From positions 5,684,001 to 5,748,000 of the forward strand of contig NZ_JAPZBC010000001.1 of NCBI RefSeq assembly GCF_027460265.1: 64,000 nt of DNA, written 5' to 3'. A program made the translations under genes and the position numbers. A model generated the notes under the pieces. The model searched no databases. It was given only the letters and a program-made list of their open reading frames with translations, and was not told the DNA's origin. This stretch comes from Streptomyces sp. WMMC940 (GTDB taxonomy: Bacteria; Actinomycetota; Actinomycetes; Streptomycetales; Streptomycetaceae). Positions 16,986-25,606 of this stretch are shown one piece after another; positions within the stretch are counted from its first letter, which is position 1, and each line of letters opens with the position of its first letter.

Positions 16986-18497
16986 ATGTCCGTGCACCCG
17001 AACACCGTCGAGACCGCCGCCCCTGCCGCAGCCTTCACCGCCACGTCCGGGGACGGCTCGACCGCGGCCGGCGCGGCCGGCGCCACCGCCACCGCCGTTC
17101 GTACCGCCGCCGGCGACCACGACCCCTGCTGTGACGCCCCGCTGCCGGTGCTCGGACGGGACGTCACCGTGCCGCTCGTGACCGGTGGCGAAGTCACCTA
17201 CGCCGCGCTCGACTACGCGGCCAGCGCCCCGGCCCTGCAGCGTGTGTGGGACGACGTCGCCGCGTACGCCCCGTACTACGGCAGCGTCCACCGCGGCGCC
17301 GGGTACCTCTCGCAGCTGTCCACCGACCTGTTCGAGGACGGCCGGGCAACGGTCCATGAGTTCCTGGACTGCCGCGACGGCGACCAGGTCGTGTTCACGC
17401 GGTCGACGACCGACTCGCTGAACCTGCTGGCCGGCGCGCTCCCCGACGGCTGCGAGGTCTTCGTCTTCGAGACCGAGCACCACGCCGCCCTGCTGCCGTG
17501 GGCGAGCGCCCGCGTGACGTACCTGAACGCGCCGCGCACCCCGGGCGAGGCGGTCCGGACGCTGGAGTCGGCGCTCGCCGGCCGCGATCCCCACGGCCCC
17601 GCCCTGGTCTGTGTGACCGGTGCGTCCAACGTGACGGGCGAGCTGTGGCCGGTAAGGGAACTGGCCGCCGCGGCGCACGCCCACGGCGCGCGCATCGTCC
17701 TGGACGCCGCCCAGCTCGCCCCGCACCACCGCGTCTCCGTGCGGGAGCTGGACGTCGACTGGGTCGCCTTCTCCGGGCACAAGCTGTACGCGCCGTTCGG
17801 CTCCGGTGTGCTCGCCGGCCGCGCGGACTGGCTGCAGGGCGCCGAGCCGTACCTCGCGGGCGGCGGCGCCTCGCGGAGGGTCTCGCGGCGTACCGACGGC
17901 GGCGTGGACGTCGAGTGGCACACCACCGCGGCCCGCCACGAGGCCGGTTCGCCGAACGTCATCGGCGTCCACGCGATCGCCTCCGCCTGCAGGGCGCTCA
18001 CGGAGGCGGGCTTCGACGCCCTCGTCGAGCGCGAACGGCACCTCATCGCGAAGGTCCGTGCGGGTCTCGCCGAAGTGCCCGAGGTCCGGGTGCTGTCGCT
18101 GTTCGGCGACGACTCCCCCCGGGTCGGCGTCATCTCCTTCGTGGTGGAGGGCTGGAACAGCTCGCACTTCGCGGCCGCGCTGTCCGCCGAGTACGGCATC
18201 GGCGTGCGCGACGGACTGTTCTGCGCCCATCCGCTGGTGCGCACGCTGCTGGGCGGTGACCCGCGGGAGGCCGGCGAGTGCGGTGCCCCGGAGACCGGGC
18301 AGGGCGAGCGTAGCGAGGTGGGGGTCCACCCGGCCGAGGGCCGGGGGAGGTCGCTGAACGCGATCCGGGTCAGCTTCGGGGCCGGCACGCCGGACGAGCA
18401 CGTGGAGCGGTTCGTGGGGGCGGTCGCGGAACTGGTGCGCGACGGTGCGAAGTGGAACTACCGCACCGAGGACGGGCGCTGCGTCCCCGCCGTGTGA
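16986..18497 (+). CDS. Class V aminotransferase / cysteine desulfurase-like protein
   Basis: A 503-residue PLP enzyme of the NifS-like class V fold. The PLP lysine is in AFSGHKLYAPFGSG, preceded by IVLDAAQLAPHH (the Asp that contacts the pyridine N). The N-terminal 50 residues are Ala/Thr-rich and poorly conserved in character. Control by a SAM-IV riboswitch points to a role in sulfur amino acid metabolism, such as cysteine or selenocysteine handling, but the substrate is not known. Near the C-terminus, residues about 437-458 (from GQGERSEVG) are encoded by a GC-rich intergenic-type hairpin repeat, apparently an in-frame insertion. The ATG follows GGGAG. Confidence 0.8.
   Translation: MSVHPNTVETAAPAAAFTATSGDGSTAAGAAGATATAVRTAAGDHDPCCDAPLPVLGRDVTVPLVTGGEVTYAALDYAASAPALQRVWDDVAAYAPYYGSVHRGAGYLSQLSTDLFEDGRATVHEFLDCRDGDQVVFTRSTTDSLNLLAGALPDGCEVFVFETEHHAALLPWASARVTYLNAPRTPGEAVRTLESALAGRDPHGPALVCVTGASNVTGELWPVRELAAAAHAHGARIVLDAAQLAPHHRVSVRELDVDWVAFSGHKLYAPFGSGVLAGRADWLQGAEPYLAGGGASRRVSRRTDGGVDVEWHTTAARHEAGSPNVIGVHAIASACRALTEAGFDALVERERHLIAKVRAGLAEVPEVRVLSLFGDDSPRVGVISFVVEGWNSSHFAAALSAEYGIGVRDGLFCAHPLVRTLLGGDPREAGECGAPETGQGERSEVGVHPAEGRGRSLNAIRVSFGAGTPDEHVERFVGAVAELVRDGAKWNYRTEDGRCVPAV
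18303..18353 (+). repeat. Dispersed GC-rich hairpin repeat inside the aminotransferase gene
   Basis: GCGAGCGTAGCGAG followed by GGGGGTCC, a CCGGCC/GGCCGG hairpin and GGGGGAGGT. This is the layout of a short repeat common between Streptomyces genes; here it is translated in frame. Confidence 0.55.
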
Positions 18498-18546
18498 GCG
18501 GTGCGGGCCGAGTCAGCCGTGCGGGCCGTGTGAGCGGTGCGGGCCG
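18491..18546 (+). repeat. 20-bp direct repeat at the end of the aminotransferase gene
   Basis: CGTGTGAGCGGTGCGGGCCG occurs at 18491-18510, spanning the stop codon, and again exactly at 18527-18546. A degenerate GCCGTGCGGGC copy lies between. Confidence 0.7.
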
Positions 18547-18718
18547 GACGGGCGGCGGCGGGGCCCCTCCCGCACCGGCGCCGGCAGCCCCGACCGCTCT
18601 GCCTGCGGCCAGGCCGGGTCCGCGGCTCGCGGCACCGCAGGCCGGGCCCGACCGCTGCGGCGGGCACCGGCCGACCCGGGGGCCGCGATGCCGGGGCGCG
18701 AACGCGCTCGACGCGGAA

Positions 18719-19000
18719 CTACGCGTCGAGCCCGATCGCGAACGCCGCCTCCAGGTCGTGCTGGGAGTACGTACGGAACGCGACATGGGTGTCGGTGGCC
18801 TCGACGCCCGGGATCTTGCTGATCCGGCCCGGGATCACATCGGCGAGGTCGTCGTGTTTCGCGACCCGGACCATGGCGATCAGGTCGTGGGTGCCGGTGA
18901 CCGAGAAGACCTCGCTGACGCTGTCCAGGGAGGCGATCGACTCGGCGATCTCGGGGATGCGGTCCACACTGGTCTTGATGAGCACGATCGCGGTGATCAC
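18719..19000 (-). CDS. Stand-alone Lrp/AsnC ligand-binding domain protein
   Basis: A 93-residue protein that consists only of the Lrp/AsnC effector (RAM) domain: MITAIVLIKTSVDRIPEIAESI... VSEVFSVTGTHDLIAMV ... and HVAFRTYSQHDLEAAFAIGLDA. There is no helix-turn-helix. Such proteins oligomerise and may bind an amino acid or modulate a full-length Lrp. The GTG start follows AAGGA and overlaps the rhomboid stop by 4 bases (GTGA), so the two are translationally coupled. Confidence 0.87.
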   Translation of the reverse strand: MITAIVLIKTSVDRIPEIAESIASLDSVSEVFSVTGTHDLIAMVRVAKHDDLADVIPGRISKIPGVEATDTHVAFRTYSQHDLEAAFAIGLDA

Positions 19001-19722
19001 GGCTGTCCTTCTCCCTCGGTGGCCGCTGCTGGGGGTTTCACTCTAGCGGCCTGCCGGAATCGGCCCCACGCGTAGAGGAATCCGATGCCGAACCCCACCA
19101 GATGTGCCAGATACGCCACCCCGGGCCCCGTGGACGAGCTCTGGGCCTCCGCCAGCCACTGCAGGACGAACCAGAAGACCAGCACGATCCAGGCGGGGAA
19201 GCGCAGCGGCAGGAAGAAGAGGAAGGGGTAGAGGCTTGTCACCCGCCTCCTCGGGAAGAGGCAGAGAAAGGCGCCCAGCACGCCCGAGATGGCTCCGGAC
19301 GCCCCCACGAGCGTGTGGTCCGACTCCGCGTTGGCCGCCGCGTAGGCGAGGAGCGCCAGATAGCCGCACCCCAGGTAGAAGAGCGCGAACTCCGCGTGCC
19401 CCATGCGTTCTTCGACCATGGCGCCGAAGACGTGGAGGAAGAGCATGTTGCCCAGCAGATGGAGCCAGCTGCCGTGCACGAAGAGCGCGGTCAGCGGGGT
19501 GAGCAGGGCCCTCGGGGAGCCCCCCGTCAGTTCGCTCGGGATCACTCCCCAGCGTTCGAAGTGGACGGCCTGGGCGGTGAGCAGGGCTTCTCCGGTGCCG
19601 TACGACGGGTTGAGCCCGGAGACCGGACCGACGACGAACAGGAGGCAGCACATGCCGATCGCTCCGTAGGTCACCACCGGGCCGGTCGTCATGCCCCGTA
19701 CCGCTGTCCACCGATCGATCAT
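18997..19722 (-). CDS. Rhomboid family intramembrane serine protease
   Basis: A 241-residue protein with six or seven membrane helices. Rhomboid hallmarks are WLHLLGNMLFLHVFG in the loop/TM2 region, the catalytic serine in LVGASGAISGVLG (GxSG), and the catalytic histidine in VAYLAHLVGFGIGF. It cleaves membrane proteins within the bilayer; the substrate is unknown. The ATG at 19722 is chosen; a GTG at 19776 would add 18 mainly basic residues. It is followed by the coupled Lrp-domain gene. Confidence 0.88.
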   Translation of the reverse strand: MIDRWTAVRGMTTGPVVTYGAIGMCCLLFVVGPVSGLNPSYGTGEALLTAQAVHFERWGVIPSELTGGSPRALLTPLTALFVHGSWLHLLGNMLFLHVFGAMVEERMGHAEFALFYLGCGYLALLAYAAANAESDHTLVGASGAISGVLGAFLCLFPRRRVTSLYPFLFFLPLRFPAWIVLVFWFVLQWLAEAQSSSTGPGVAYLAHLVGFGIGFLYAWGRFRQAARVKPPAAATEGEGQP

Positions 19723-19835
19723 GCCCAGAGCATGGCGTACCGGGACCGATGCGGTCGGACCGCCTCGCCGTGTCACGGCGGACCCGTGAGGTCGTAGGGT
19801 TACGGGCAGTAGGCACGAGGAGACGAGGACGGCAG

Positions 19836-20078
19836 ATGACGACGGTACCCATGCCGACGGAGACCACCCGGTGGCGCTGCACCCTGTGCGGCAATCTCAC
19901 CCGCTTCGACGTGACCCGGTCCTCCAAGGTCGTCGAGTACGTCCATCTGGATCTGGCGGGGGAGCCCAAGGTGGAGGAGCGCGAGGTGGTGAGTGAGACC
20001 ATCGAGTCGGTCCGCTGCCGATGGTGCAACGCCGTGGACCAGATCGAACTGGTGGACAGGCCGGGCAGCGGCTCCTGA
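19836..20078 (+). CDS. Small zinc-ribbon protein
   Basis: An 80-residue cytoplasmic protein with two Cys pairs, CTLC at 15-18 and CRWC near residues 64-67, arranged as a zinc ribbon. It is otherwise rich in charged residues, and I cannot name the function. The frame is open further upstream, but the ATG at 19836 follows GAGGACGGC and is preferred. It is divergent from the rhomboid operon and 42 bases before the NYN protein gene, with which it may be cotranscribed. Confidence 0.75.
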   Translation: MTTVPMPTETTRWRCTLCGNLTRFDVTRSSKVVEYVHLDLAGEPKVEEREVVSETIESVRCRWCNAVDQIELVDRPGSGS

Positions 20079-20120
20079 CGGAGCCGTGCGACCCGCGGGA
20101 AGACAGTGGGGTGACGGATC

Positions 20121-21479
20121 GTGGAGCAGCCCGAGAGCGGCGCCGGGCCGGCCGGTGCCGGCGACGCCGCCGAGGCGCTCGACCGCCCGCTGCCGGAAGG
20201 CGTGCGGCGACGGGTCGTCGCACTGGTCTCGGACGCCTTCGGCGGGCTGACCGTCACCGAACTGCCCGCCCAGTTGCGGCAGTACGCCCGCTTCACCCCG
20301 ACCCGCCGGGCGAAGTACGCGGGCAATGCCATGGCCGCGGCCCTGGAGGGCGACCCCGTCTTCCGGCAGCGCATCGGTGAGCGGCTCCGCGACGCCCAGC
20401 CCGAGCTCGCCTCCGCACTGGAGTCCGGGACGCCTCCCGCGGCCGCCGACCCCGTCGACGTGGCGGCGGCCGCCTATGTGCTGCGGCCGGCCGGCTGGGG
20501 CAAGCTGGTGGCCGCCGCCGGCGAGGAGGCCCAGCGCGTCGACGCCGAGCGCGCGGACGAGGAGAGCAGGCGCGAGCTTCAGCGGCTCCGTGAGGAACTG
20601 GACCGGTTGAAGGCGCAGCACAAGGCGGAGACCGAGCGGCTGCGCACCGAGCTGGACGCGGCCCGCAAGGAGTCGGACGCGCTGCACCGCAAGCTGCGCA
20701 GCGCCCAGAGCGACGTCAAGCGCGCCGAGGCGGCCGTGCGCCGCGGCAACGCGGAGCACGAGGGCGCCAGGGCCGAGGCGCACGCGCAGGTCTCCGCGGC
20801 CGAGAGCGAGGCGCGCCGGCTCAAGGCCAGGCTCACCGAGGCGGAGGCCGCGGTCGAGGCGAGCCGCAAGGCCGCCCGCGAGGGCCGGTCGATCGAGGAC
20901 ATGCGGGTGCGGCTGCTGCTGGACACCGTGCTGGACGCGGCTTCCGGGCTGCGCCGCGAACTGGCCCTGCCCCCCGCCTCCCTGCACCCGGCCGACACCG
21001 TCGAGGCGGTGGAGCCCGGCCGGATGACCCCCAAGGACATCGCGGCGCGCGCACTGTCCGAGACCGATCCGGCGATGCTGGACCAGTTGCTGGCGCTGCC
21101 CCAGGTGCATCTGCTCGTGGACGGGTACAACGTCACGAAGACCGGCTATCCGACGATGCCGCTGGAGAAGCAGCGGCTGCGGCTGCTCGGTGGACTCGCG
21201 ATGCTGGCCGCGCAGACCGGCGCCGAGATCACCTGTGTCTTCGACGGCGCCGAACTCGCCGCGCCCGTGCTGCTGGCGCCCCCTCGCGGGGTGCGGGTGC
21301 TGTTCTCCAAGCCCGGTGTGACCGCGGACGAGCTGATCCGCCAGCTGGTCCGGGCCGAGCCGCCGGGCCGGCCCGTGGTGGTGGTGTCCACGGACCGCGA
21401 AGTCGCCGACGGGGTGGCGAGGGCGGGGGCGAGGCCGGTCGCGTCCGCGATGTTGCTGAAGCGGCTTTCGCGTGTGTAG
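20121..21479 (+). CDS. Coiled-coil protein with C-terminal NYN (YacP-like) nuclease domain
   Basis: A 452-residue cytoplasmic protein. Residues about 25-120 form a helical N-terminal domain and about 130-260 an Arg/Glu/Ala-rich coiled coil. Residues from about 330 are a NYN/PIN-like nuclease domain: HLLVDGYNVTKTG with the first acidic metal ligand, CVFDGAEL, and VVVVSTDREVADGV with the third acidic cluster. YacP/Rae1-type proteins cut mRNA or rRNA; an RNA-processing role is plausible. The GTG start is 42 bases after the zinc-ribbon gene. No partner is evident. Confidence 0.8.
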   Translation: MEQPESGAGPAGAGDAAEALDRPLPEGVRRRVVALVSDAFGGLTVTELPAQLRQYARFTPTRRAKYAGNAMAAALEGDPVFRQRIGERLRDAQPELASALESGTPPAAADPVDVAAAAYVLRPAGWGKLVAAAGEEAQRVDAERADEESRRELQRLREELDRLKAQHKAETERLRTELDAARKESDALHRKLRSAQSDVKRAEAAVRRGNAEHEGARAEAHAQVSAAESEARRLKARLTEAEAAVEASRKAAREGRSIEDMRVRLLLDTVLDAASGLRRELALPPASLHPADTVEAVEPGRMTPKDIAARALSETDPAMLDQLLALPQVHLLVDGYNVTKTGYPTMPLEKQRLRLLGGLAMLAAQTGAEITCVFDGAELAAPVLLAPPRGVRVLFSKPGVTADELIRQLVRAEPPGRPVVVVSTDREVADGVARAGARPVASAMLLKRLSRV

Positions 21480-21601
21480 TGCGACTCGTAACTCCTGGGC
21501 CTAATGCCCGATTCCGCGGAACGTACCGTCAAGTCGCCGCTACTGCCCGTGGGGTGTGTGTAAAGAATGCGCTTCGTGGGCCAGATTTTTCTCATGAGGA
21601 T

Positions 21602-21631
21602 TTGAACTGATCACAGGAAGGTCACTAGGGT
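21602..21631 (+). promoter_or_regulatory. Promoter of the first NlpC/P60 gene
   Basis: TTGAAC (21602-21607), an 18-base spacer, and TAGGGT (21626-21631). Transcription would begin near 21638, leaving a leader of about 160 bases. Confidence 0.6.
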
Positions 21632-21635
21632 CAGG

Positions 21636-21782
21636 CCTCGAACCTTCGCGCGGTTGATCGTCCATCCGGGATGACAGCGAAGGAACCGCCGATTTCGCGC
21701 AGTTCATCCCTTTTTCGTGGGGGATCGAGTGTGCGCGGAGCCGGGGATCCAACCCCCACGGCCCGGCAGGCGGCTCGAGGAA
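21636..21782 (+). ncRNA. Structured 5' leader, candidate c-di-AMP (ydaO-type) riboswitch
   Basis: The leader is closed by a long-range helix, CCTCGAACC near 21636 with GGCTCGAGG near 21773 (8 of 9 pairs). It contains GCGGAGCCGGGGATCCAAC, which resembles the GCGGAGC..GGGGACCCAA block of actinobacterial c-di-AMP riboswitches. Such riboswitches are known upstream of Streptomyces cell-wall hydrolase genes. However, I do not find the GGGGTGAATCGG and GACAGCTAACC blocks I would expect, so the class assignment is uncertain; a structured leader of some kind is likely. Confidence 0.42.
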
Positions 21783-21798
21783 GAAGGAGCTCGCCTTC

Positions 21799-22827
21799 GT
21801 GGCGTCCCACCGTCGTCCCAAGCAGCCGAGCCGCACCCGTGTGACCGTGCTCACCGCGACCGCCGCCGCGGCCGTCGCCCTCACCTCCCAGGCCGCCCAG
21901 GCCGCTCCGGCCAAGCCGAGCAAGGACGAGGTCAAGGCCAAGGTCGACGCCCTCTACCACGAGGCGGAGAAGGCCACCGAGGACCACAGCCTGGCCAAGG
22001 AGCAGCAGACCAAGCTCCAGAAGGAGATCGACGCGATCCAGGACCGCGTCGCCCGTGGCCAGGACGAGCTCAACACCATGCGGGACAAGCTGGGTTCGGT
22101 GGCCAGCGCCCAGTACCGCTCCGGTGGCATAGACCCGTCCGTCCAGCTCTTCCTCTCCGGCGACCCGGACACGTACCTGGTCAAGGCGTCCGCGATGGAC
22201 CAGCTCGGCGCCAAGCAGGCGACCGCGCTCGAGGACATCCAGTCGAAGCAGCGGGACCTCGCCCAGCAGCGCGCCGAGGCCACCCGCAAGCTCGGTGACC
22301 TCCAGGACGTCCGCAAGACGCTCGGCGAGAAGAAGGCCAAGATCCAGGGCAAGCTCTCCGAGGCCCAGAAGCTCCTCAACACCCTGACCGCCGCCGAGCG
22401 GGCGAAGATGCAGGAGGAGGAGCAGCGCGCCAGCCGTGCCGCCGGCGAGCGGGTGAACCTCGGCAACGAGGTGCCGGCCTCCCAGCGCGGTGCCGCCGCG
22501 CTGAACGCCGCCGCCACCCAGCTCGGCAAGCCGTACGTCTCCGGCGCCGAGGGCCCCAACTCCTACGACTGCTCCGGGCTGACCCAGTGGGCTTACCGCC
22601 AGGCAGGCGTGAGCCTCACCCGGACCACCTACACCCAGCAGAACGACGGTGTGAAGATCGGCCGCAGCCAGCTCAAGCCGGGCGACCTGGTCTTCTTCAA
22701 CAGCCTTTCGCACGTGGGTCTGTACGCGGGCAACAACCAGATCCTGCACGCCCCGAAGCCAGGCACCGTCGTCCGCTACGAGTCCATGGACTACATGGGC
22801 ACCTTCCAGTTCGGCGTCCGGATCTGA
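21799..22827 (+). CDS. Secreted NlpC/P60 peptidoglycan endopeptidase
   Basis: A 342-residue exported cell-wall hydrolase. It has a signal peptide (residues 1-36, cut near AQAAPA), a long coiled-coil region (about 40-220), and a C-terminal NlpC/P60 domain that cleaves stem peptides. The catalytic Cys is in NSYDCSGLTQWAY and the His in SHVGLYAG, with a third polar residue in ILHAPKPG. GTG was chosen because AAGGAG lies 9 bases upstream. It is a close paralog of the next gene. Regulation probably acts through the structured leader before it. Confidence 0.92.
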   Translation: MASHRRPKQPSRTRVTVLTATAAAAVALTSQAAQAAPAKPSKDEVKAKVDALYHEAEKATEDHSLAKEQQTKLQKEIDAIQDRVARGQDELNTMRDKLGSVASAQYRSGGIDPSVQLFLSGDPDTYLVKASAMDQLGAKQATALEDIQSKQRDLAQQRAEATRKLGDLQDVRKTLGEKKAKIQGKLSEAQKLLNTLTAAERAKMQEEEQRASRAAGERVNLGNEVPASQRGAAALNAAATQLGKPYVSGAEGPNSYDCSGLTQWAYRQAGVSLTRTTYTQQNDGVKIGRSQLKPGDLVFFNSLSHVGLYAGNNQILHAPKPGTVVRYESMDYMGTFQFGVRI

Positions 22828-22942
22828 CGCTCCTCCAACCGGCGCCCAATCGGGCGAATCACGGTATGTGCCGCTGACGGTGCGCCCCGCCGGTGACCTG
22901 TGGTCTCCCACGGGGCGTCACTGTACGTGCCCGACGCGGCTT

Positions 22943-22972
22943 TTGGCCGTCCGCTCTCCCCGCCGTTACTGT
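22943..22972 (+). promoter_or_regulatory. Candidate promoter of the second NlpC/P60 gene
   Basis: TTGGCC (22943-22948), 18-base spacer, TACTGT (22967-22972). It lies in the 198-base gap between the two hydrolase genes, so the second gene may be transcribed separately. Confidence 0.45.
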
Positions 22973-23025
22973 CTGCCGCGCAGCAGCCGCTCAGGCTGCG
23001 TCCAGCGGAAGGGAGTACGGCTCCT

Positions 23026-24054
23026 GTGGCGTCCCATCGCCGACCCTCGGTATCCGGTTTCGACCGGGGTGCCCGGGTCACCCTCCTTTCAGCCGCGGCG
23101 GCCACCGCCGCGGCCGCGCTCGGTACCGCACCGGCCGGAGCCGACCCGTCCGGCGGCCCCGCCGCCACCCGCGCCGAGGTCGACCGGCTGTACGAACAGG
23201 CCGAGAAGGCGACGGAGCGGTACAACCAGGCGGGCGAGCGCGCCGACGAGCTGCGCGCCCAGGTGGCCCGGGCCCAGGACCGGGCGGCCCACGGCCAGGA
23301 GGCCGTCAACCGGATGCGGGACGCGCTCGGTTCCGTGGCCGGTGCCCAGTACCGGTCGGGCGGGGTGGATCCCGCGCTCGCCCTGCTGCTCTCCGGCGAT
23401 CCCGACACGTACCTCGACCGGGCGGCGGTGCTGGACCGGCTCGGCGACCGGGAGGCGACCGTACTGAGCGACCTCCGGCGGGCACAGCGGCGGCTCGGCC
23501 AGGAGCGCTCCGAAGCCGCCCGGACACTGGCCGAACTGGAACGGACCAGGACCGCCCTGGCCCGGCACAAGCGGACCGTCGAGGCCAAGCTCGCGACGGC
23601 CGAGCGGCTGCTGGCCTCGCTGCCGGCCTCGGAACGTGCGGCCTACGACCGGGCGTCGCGCTCCGGCCGCGGTGTCCCCGACCTGTCGGGCCGCGTGAGC
23701 CCCTCGTCCGCGCGAGCGGGCGCGGCCGTGGCGGCCGCGCAGAGCGCCGTCGGCAGACCGTACGTCTGGGGTGCCAACGGCCCGAACGGCTTCGACTGCT
23801 CCGGCCTGACCCAGTGGTCCTACGCCCAGGCCGGCGTCGGGCTGCCCCGCACCTCCCAGGCGCAGCGGTACGCGGGGCAGCAGGTCCCGCTGTCCCAGGC
23901 GAGACCCGGTGACCTGGTCACGTACCGCTCGGACGCCAGTCACGTGGCCATGTACGTCGGCAACGGGCAGGTCGTCCACGCGCCCTACCCCGGGGCGGCG
24001 GTGCGCTACGACCCGGTGGGAATGATGCCGATCGCCTCGGTGACCCGGCCATGA
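23026..24054 (+). CDS. Secreted NlpC/P60 peptidoglycan endopeptidase (tandem paralog)
   Basis: A 342-residue paralog of the preceding gene with the same layout: signal peptide, coiled coil starting EVDRLYEQAEKATERYNQAG, and a C-terminal NlpC/P60 domain with GFDCSGLTQWSYAQAG and SHVAMYVGNGQ. The GTG at 23026 has GGAAGGGAG upstream and gives the same first residues (MASHRR) as the paralog; the longer frame from 22900 is rejected. It is richer in Arg and lower in Lys than its twin, so the copies have diverged. Likely roles are in growth, sporulation or germination. Confidence 0.9.
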   Translation: MASHRRPSVSGFDRGARVTLLSAAAATAAAALGTAPAGADPSGGPAATRAEVDRLYEQAEKATERYNQAGERADELRAQVARAQDRAAHGQEAVNRMRDALGSVAGAQYRSGGVDPALALLLSGDPDTYLDRAAVLDRLGDREATVLSDLRRAQRRLGQERSEAARTLAELERTRTALARHKRTVEAKLATAERLLASLPASERAAYDRASRSGRGVPDLSGRVSPSSARAGAAVAAAQSAVGRPYVWGANGPNGFDCSGLTQWSYAQAGVGLPRTSQAQRYAGQQVPLSQARPGDLVTYRSDASHVAMYVGNGQVVHAPYPGAAVRYDPVGMMPIASVTRP

Positions 24055-24103
24055 GCGGGGCGGGTCCCGCGTCCGGGCCCGTGACGGGATCGGTCCTGAA
24101 CCT

Positions 24104-24200
24104 GTTCCGAGCCGGTCCGGACGATCGCCCTCCGAGCCCGCGCGCGTTCCGGGCCGGTCCGGACGATTGCCTTCCGAGCCCGCGCGTTCCGGTCCGGGCC
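24104..24200 (+). repeat. 42-bp tandem repeat, about 2.3 copies
   Basis: Units beginning GTTCCGAGCCGGTCCGGACG (24104), GTTCCGGGCCGGTCCGGACG (24146) and a partial GTTCCGGTCCGGGCC (24186). It fills much of the 250-base gap before the zinc peptidase gene. Confidence 0.75.
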
Positions 24201-24291
24201 GTGGGCCGATCGCCCCGCGCCCCCGCGCCTCGTCCGGGGCGTGCCTCCTCCCCAAGGGCGTCCGCCGGGTCCGGGTGCCCGTCGGCTCGCC

Positions 24292-24297
24292 TACGAT
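24292..24297 (+). promoter_or_regulatory. Leaderless-type -10 box of the zinc peptidase gene
   Basis: TACGAT, 7 bases before the GTG at 24305. Confidence 0.55.
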
Positions 24298-24304
24298 CGG
24301 CAGG

Positions 24305-25567
24305 GTGGCCGGTCAGGGGTTCTTCGGGTGGACGGCGGGACGGCGGCGCGGGGCGGCGCTCGTCCTGACCGGGCTCGTCCTGGCCGGGTCCCTGCTGACG
24401 GGCGGCTGCGCCGACGCACCCCGGCGGGACACCACCGGCCAGGAGGTCCAGCGCACGCTCGACGCCCGCGCCGCCGCGGTGCTCCGCCACGACGAGGCGG
24501 GGTATCTGGCGGCCCTCGACCCCTCCGCCCGGCAGCTGAAGGCGGCCGGGCGCACGGAGTTCGCGAACCTCGCCGAGGTGCCGCTGAGCTCCTGGGAGTA
24601 CCGGCTCACCGGAGTACGGCGGTCCGGCGACGACCGGGCCACGGCCGACGCCGAGCTGCGCTACCGGCTCGACGGGTACGACACCTCTCCCGTGACCGCA
24701 GAGCGCCGTCTGGAACTGGCCGAGCGGGACGGCCGCTGGTACATCACCGCCGACCGCCCCGGCCGCGGCGGCGGGCAGCAGCTGTGGCAGCAGGGCGACA
24801 TCGAGGTGGTGCGCGGCACCCACAGCCTGGTGCTCGGCGTCGGTCAGGAGCCGGCGCGGCTCCGGCGGATCGCGGCGGACGCCGACCGGGCCGTCCCCGC
24901 CGTCACGACCGCGTGGGGCGGGGCCTGGGCGGGACGGGTGGTGGTCGTGGTGCCCGCCTCCCTGGACGCCATGGGGCGTCTGCTGGGCGCCCCCGCGGAG
25001 GAGTACCGGGGCATCGCGGCGGTCACCACGGGCAGCGCGGCCGCCCCCGGCAGGGGCGGTGGACCGGCGTCCGCGGACCGGGTGACCGTCAACCCCGAGG
25101 CGTACGGAGTGCTCGGCGACCTCGGTCGGCGTGTCGTCCTCACCCACGAGACCGCGCACGTGGCCACCCGTGCGCACACCTCGGCCGCCACCCCGCTCTG
25201 GCTCTCCGAGGGCTTCGCCGACTGGGCCGCCTACCGCGGCGACGGACGCGACCCCCGTCGGGCGGCACCGGAACTGCGGCGAGCGGTCCTCCGCGGCGAT
25301 CTCCCCGCCGCCCTCCCCACCGACGGCGACTTCCGCTTCGGGGGCGACGCACGGGCGCTGGGGCGGGCGTACGAGGGCGGCTGGCTGGCCTGCGCGCTGA
25401 TCGCCGACCGTTGGGGCGAGGAGCGGCTGCGCGCGTTCTACCGGGCGGTGGGTGCCTCGGGGGCGCGCGACGGGGCGGTGGAGTCCGCCTTCGACAAGGT
25501 GCTGGGCACGAGCCTCGAACGCTTCACGAGGGACTGGCGGGAGTACGTGGGCGAGCGGCTCGGGTGA
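24305..25567 (+). CDS. Secreted zinc metallopeptidase (MA clan), possible lipoprotein
   Basis: A 420-residue exported protein. The N-terminus has a basic stretch, a hydrophobic core and LLTGGCADA, a loose lipobox, so lipid attachment is possible. The metalloprotease motif HETAH with WLSEGFADW (third ligand Glu) marks a gluzincin of the kind annotated as peptidase MA family. The preceding 200 residues may be an NTF2-like domain (residues about 40-140). The GTG start follows a TACGAT box without a ribosome binding site. Substrate unknown; an envelope role fits the neighbouring hydrolases. Confidence 0.82.
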   Translation: MAGQGFFGWTAGRRRGAALVLTGLVLAGSLLTGGCADAPRRDTTGQEVQRTLDARAAAVLRHDEAGYLAALDPSARQLKAAGRTEFANLAEVPLSSWEYRLTGVRRSGDDRATADAELRYRLDGYDTSPVTAERRLELAERDGRWYITADRPGRGGGQQLWQQGDIEVVRGTHSLVLGVGQEPARLRRIAADADRAVPAVTTAWGGAWAGRVVVVVPASLDAMGRLLGAPAEEYRGIAAVTTGSAAAPGRGGGPASADRVTVNPEAYGVLGDLGRRVVLTHETAHVATRAHTSAATPLWLSEGFADWAAYRGDGRDPRRAAPELRRAVLRGDLPAALPTDGDFRFGGDARALGRAYEGGWLACALIADRWGEERLRAFYRAVGASGARDGAVESAFDKVLGTSLERFTRDWREYVGERLG

Positions 25568-25606
25568 GGCGTGCGGCGCGCGGGCCCGGGGCGGTGGCGC
25601 GTCCCC

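Noticed and set aside
18498..18718. Possible small gene between the aminotransferase and Lrp-domain genes
   Set aside because: Both strands give only Arg/Ala/Pro-rich frames with direct repeats and no ribosome binding site.
22900..23025. Longer N-terminus of the second NlpC/P60 protein
   Set aside because: It would not form a signal peptide at the N-terminus, whereas GTG 23026 has a strong ribosome binding site and matches the paralog.
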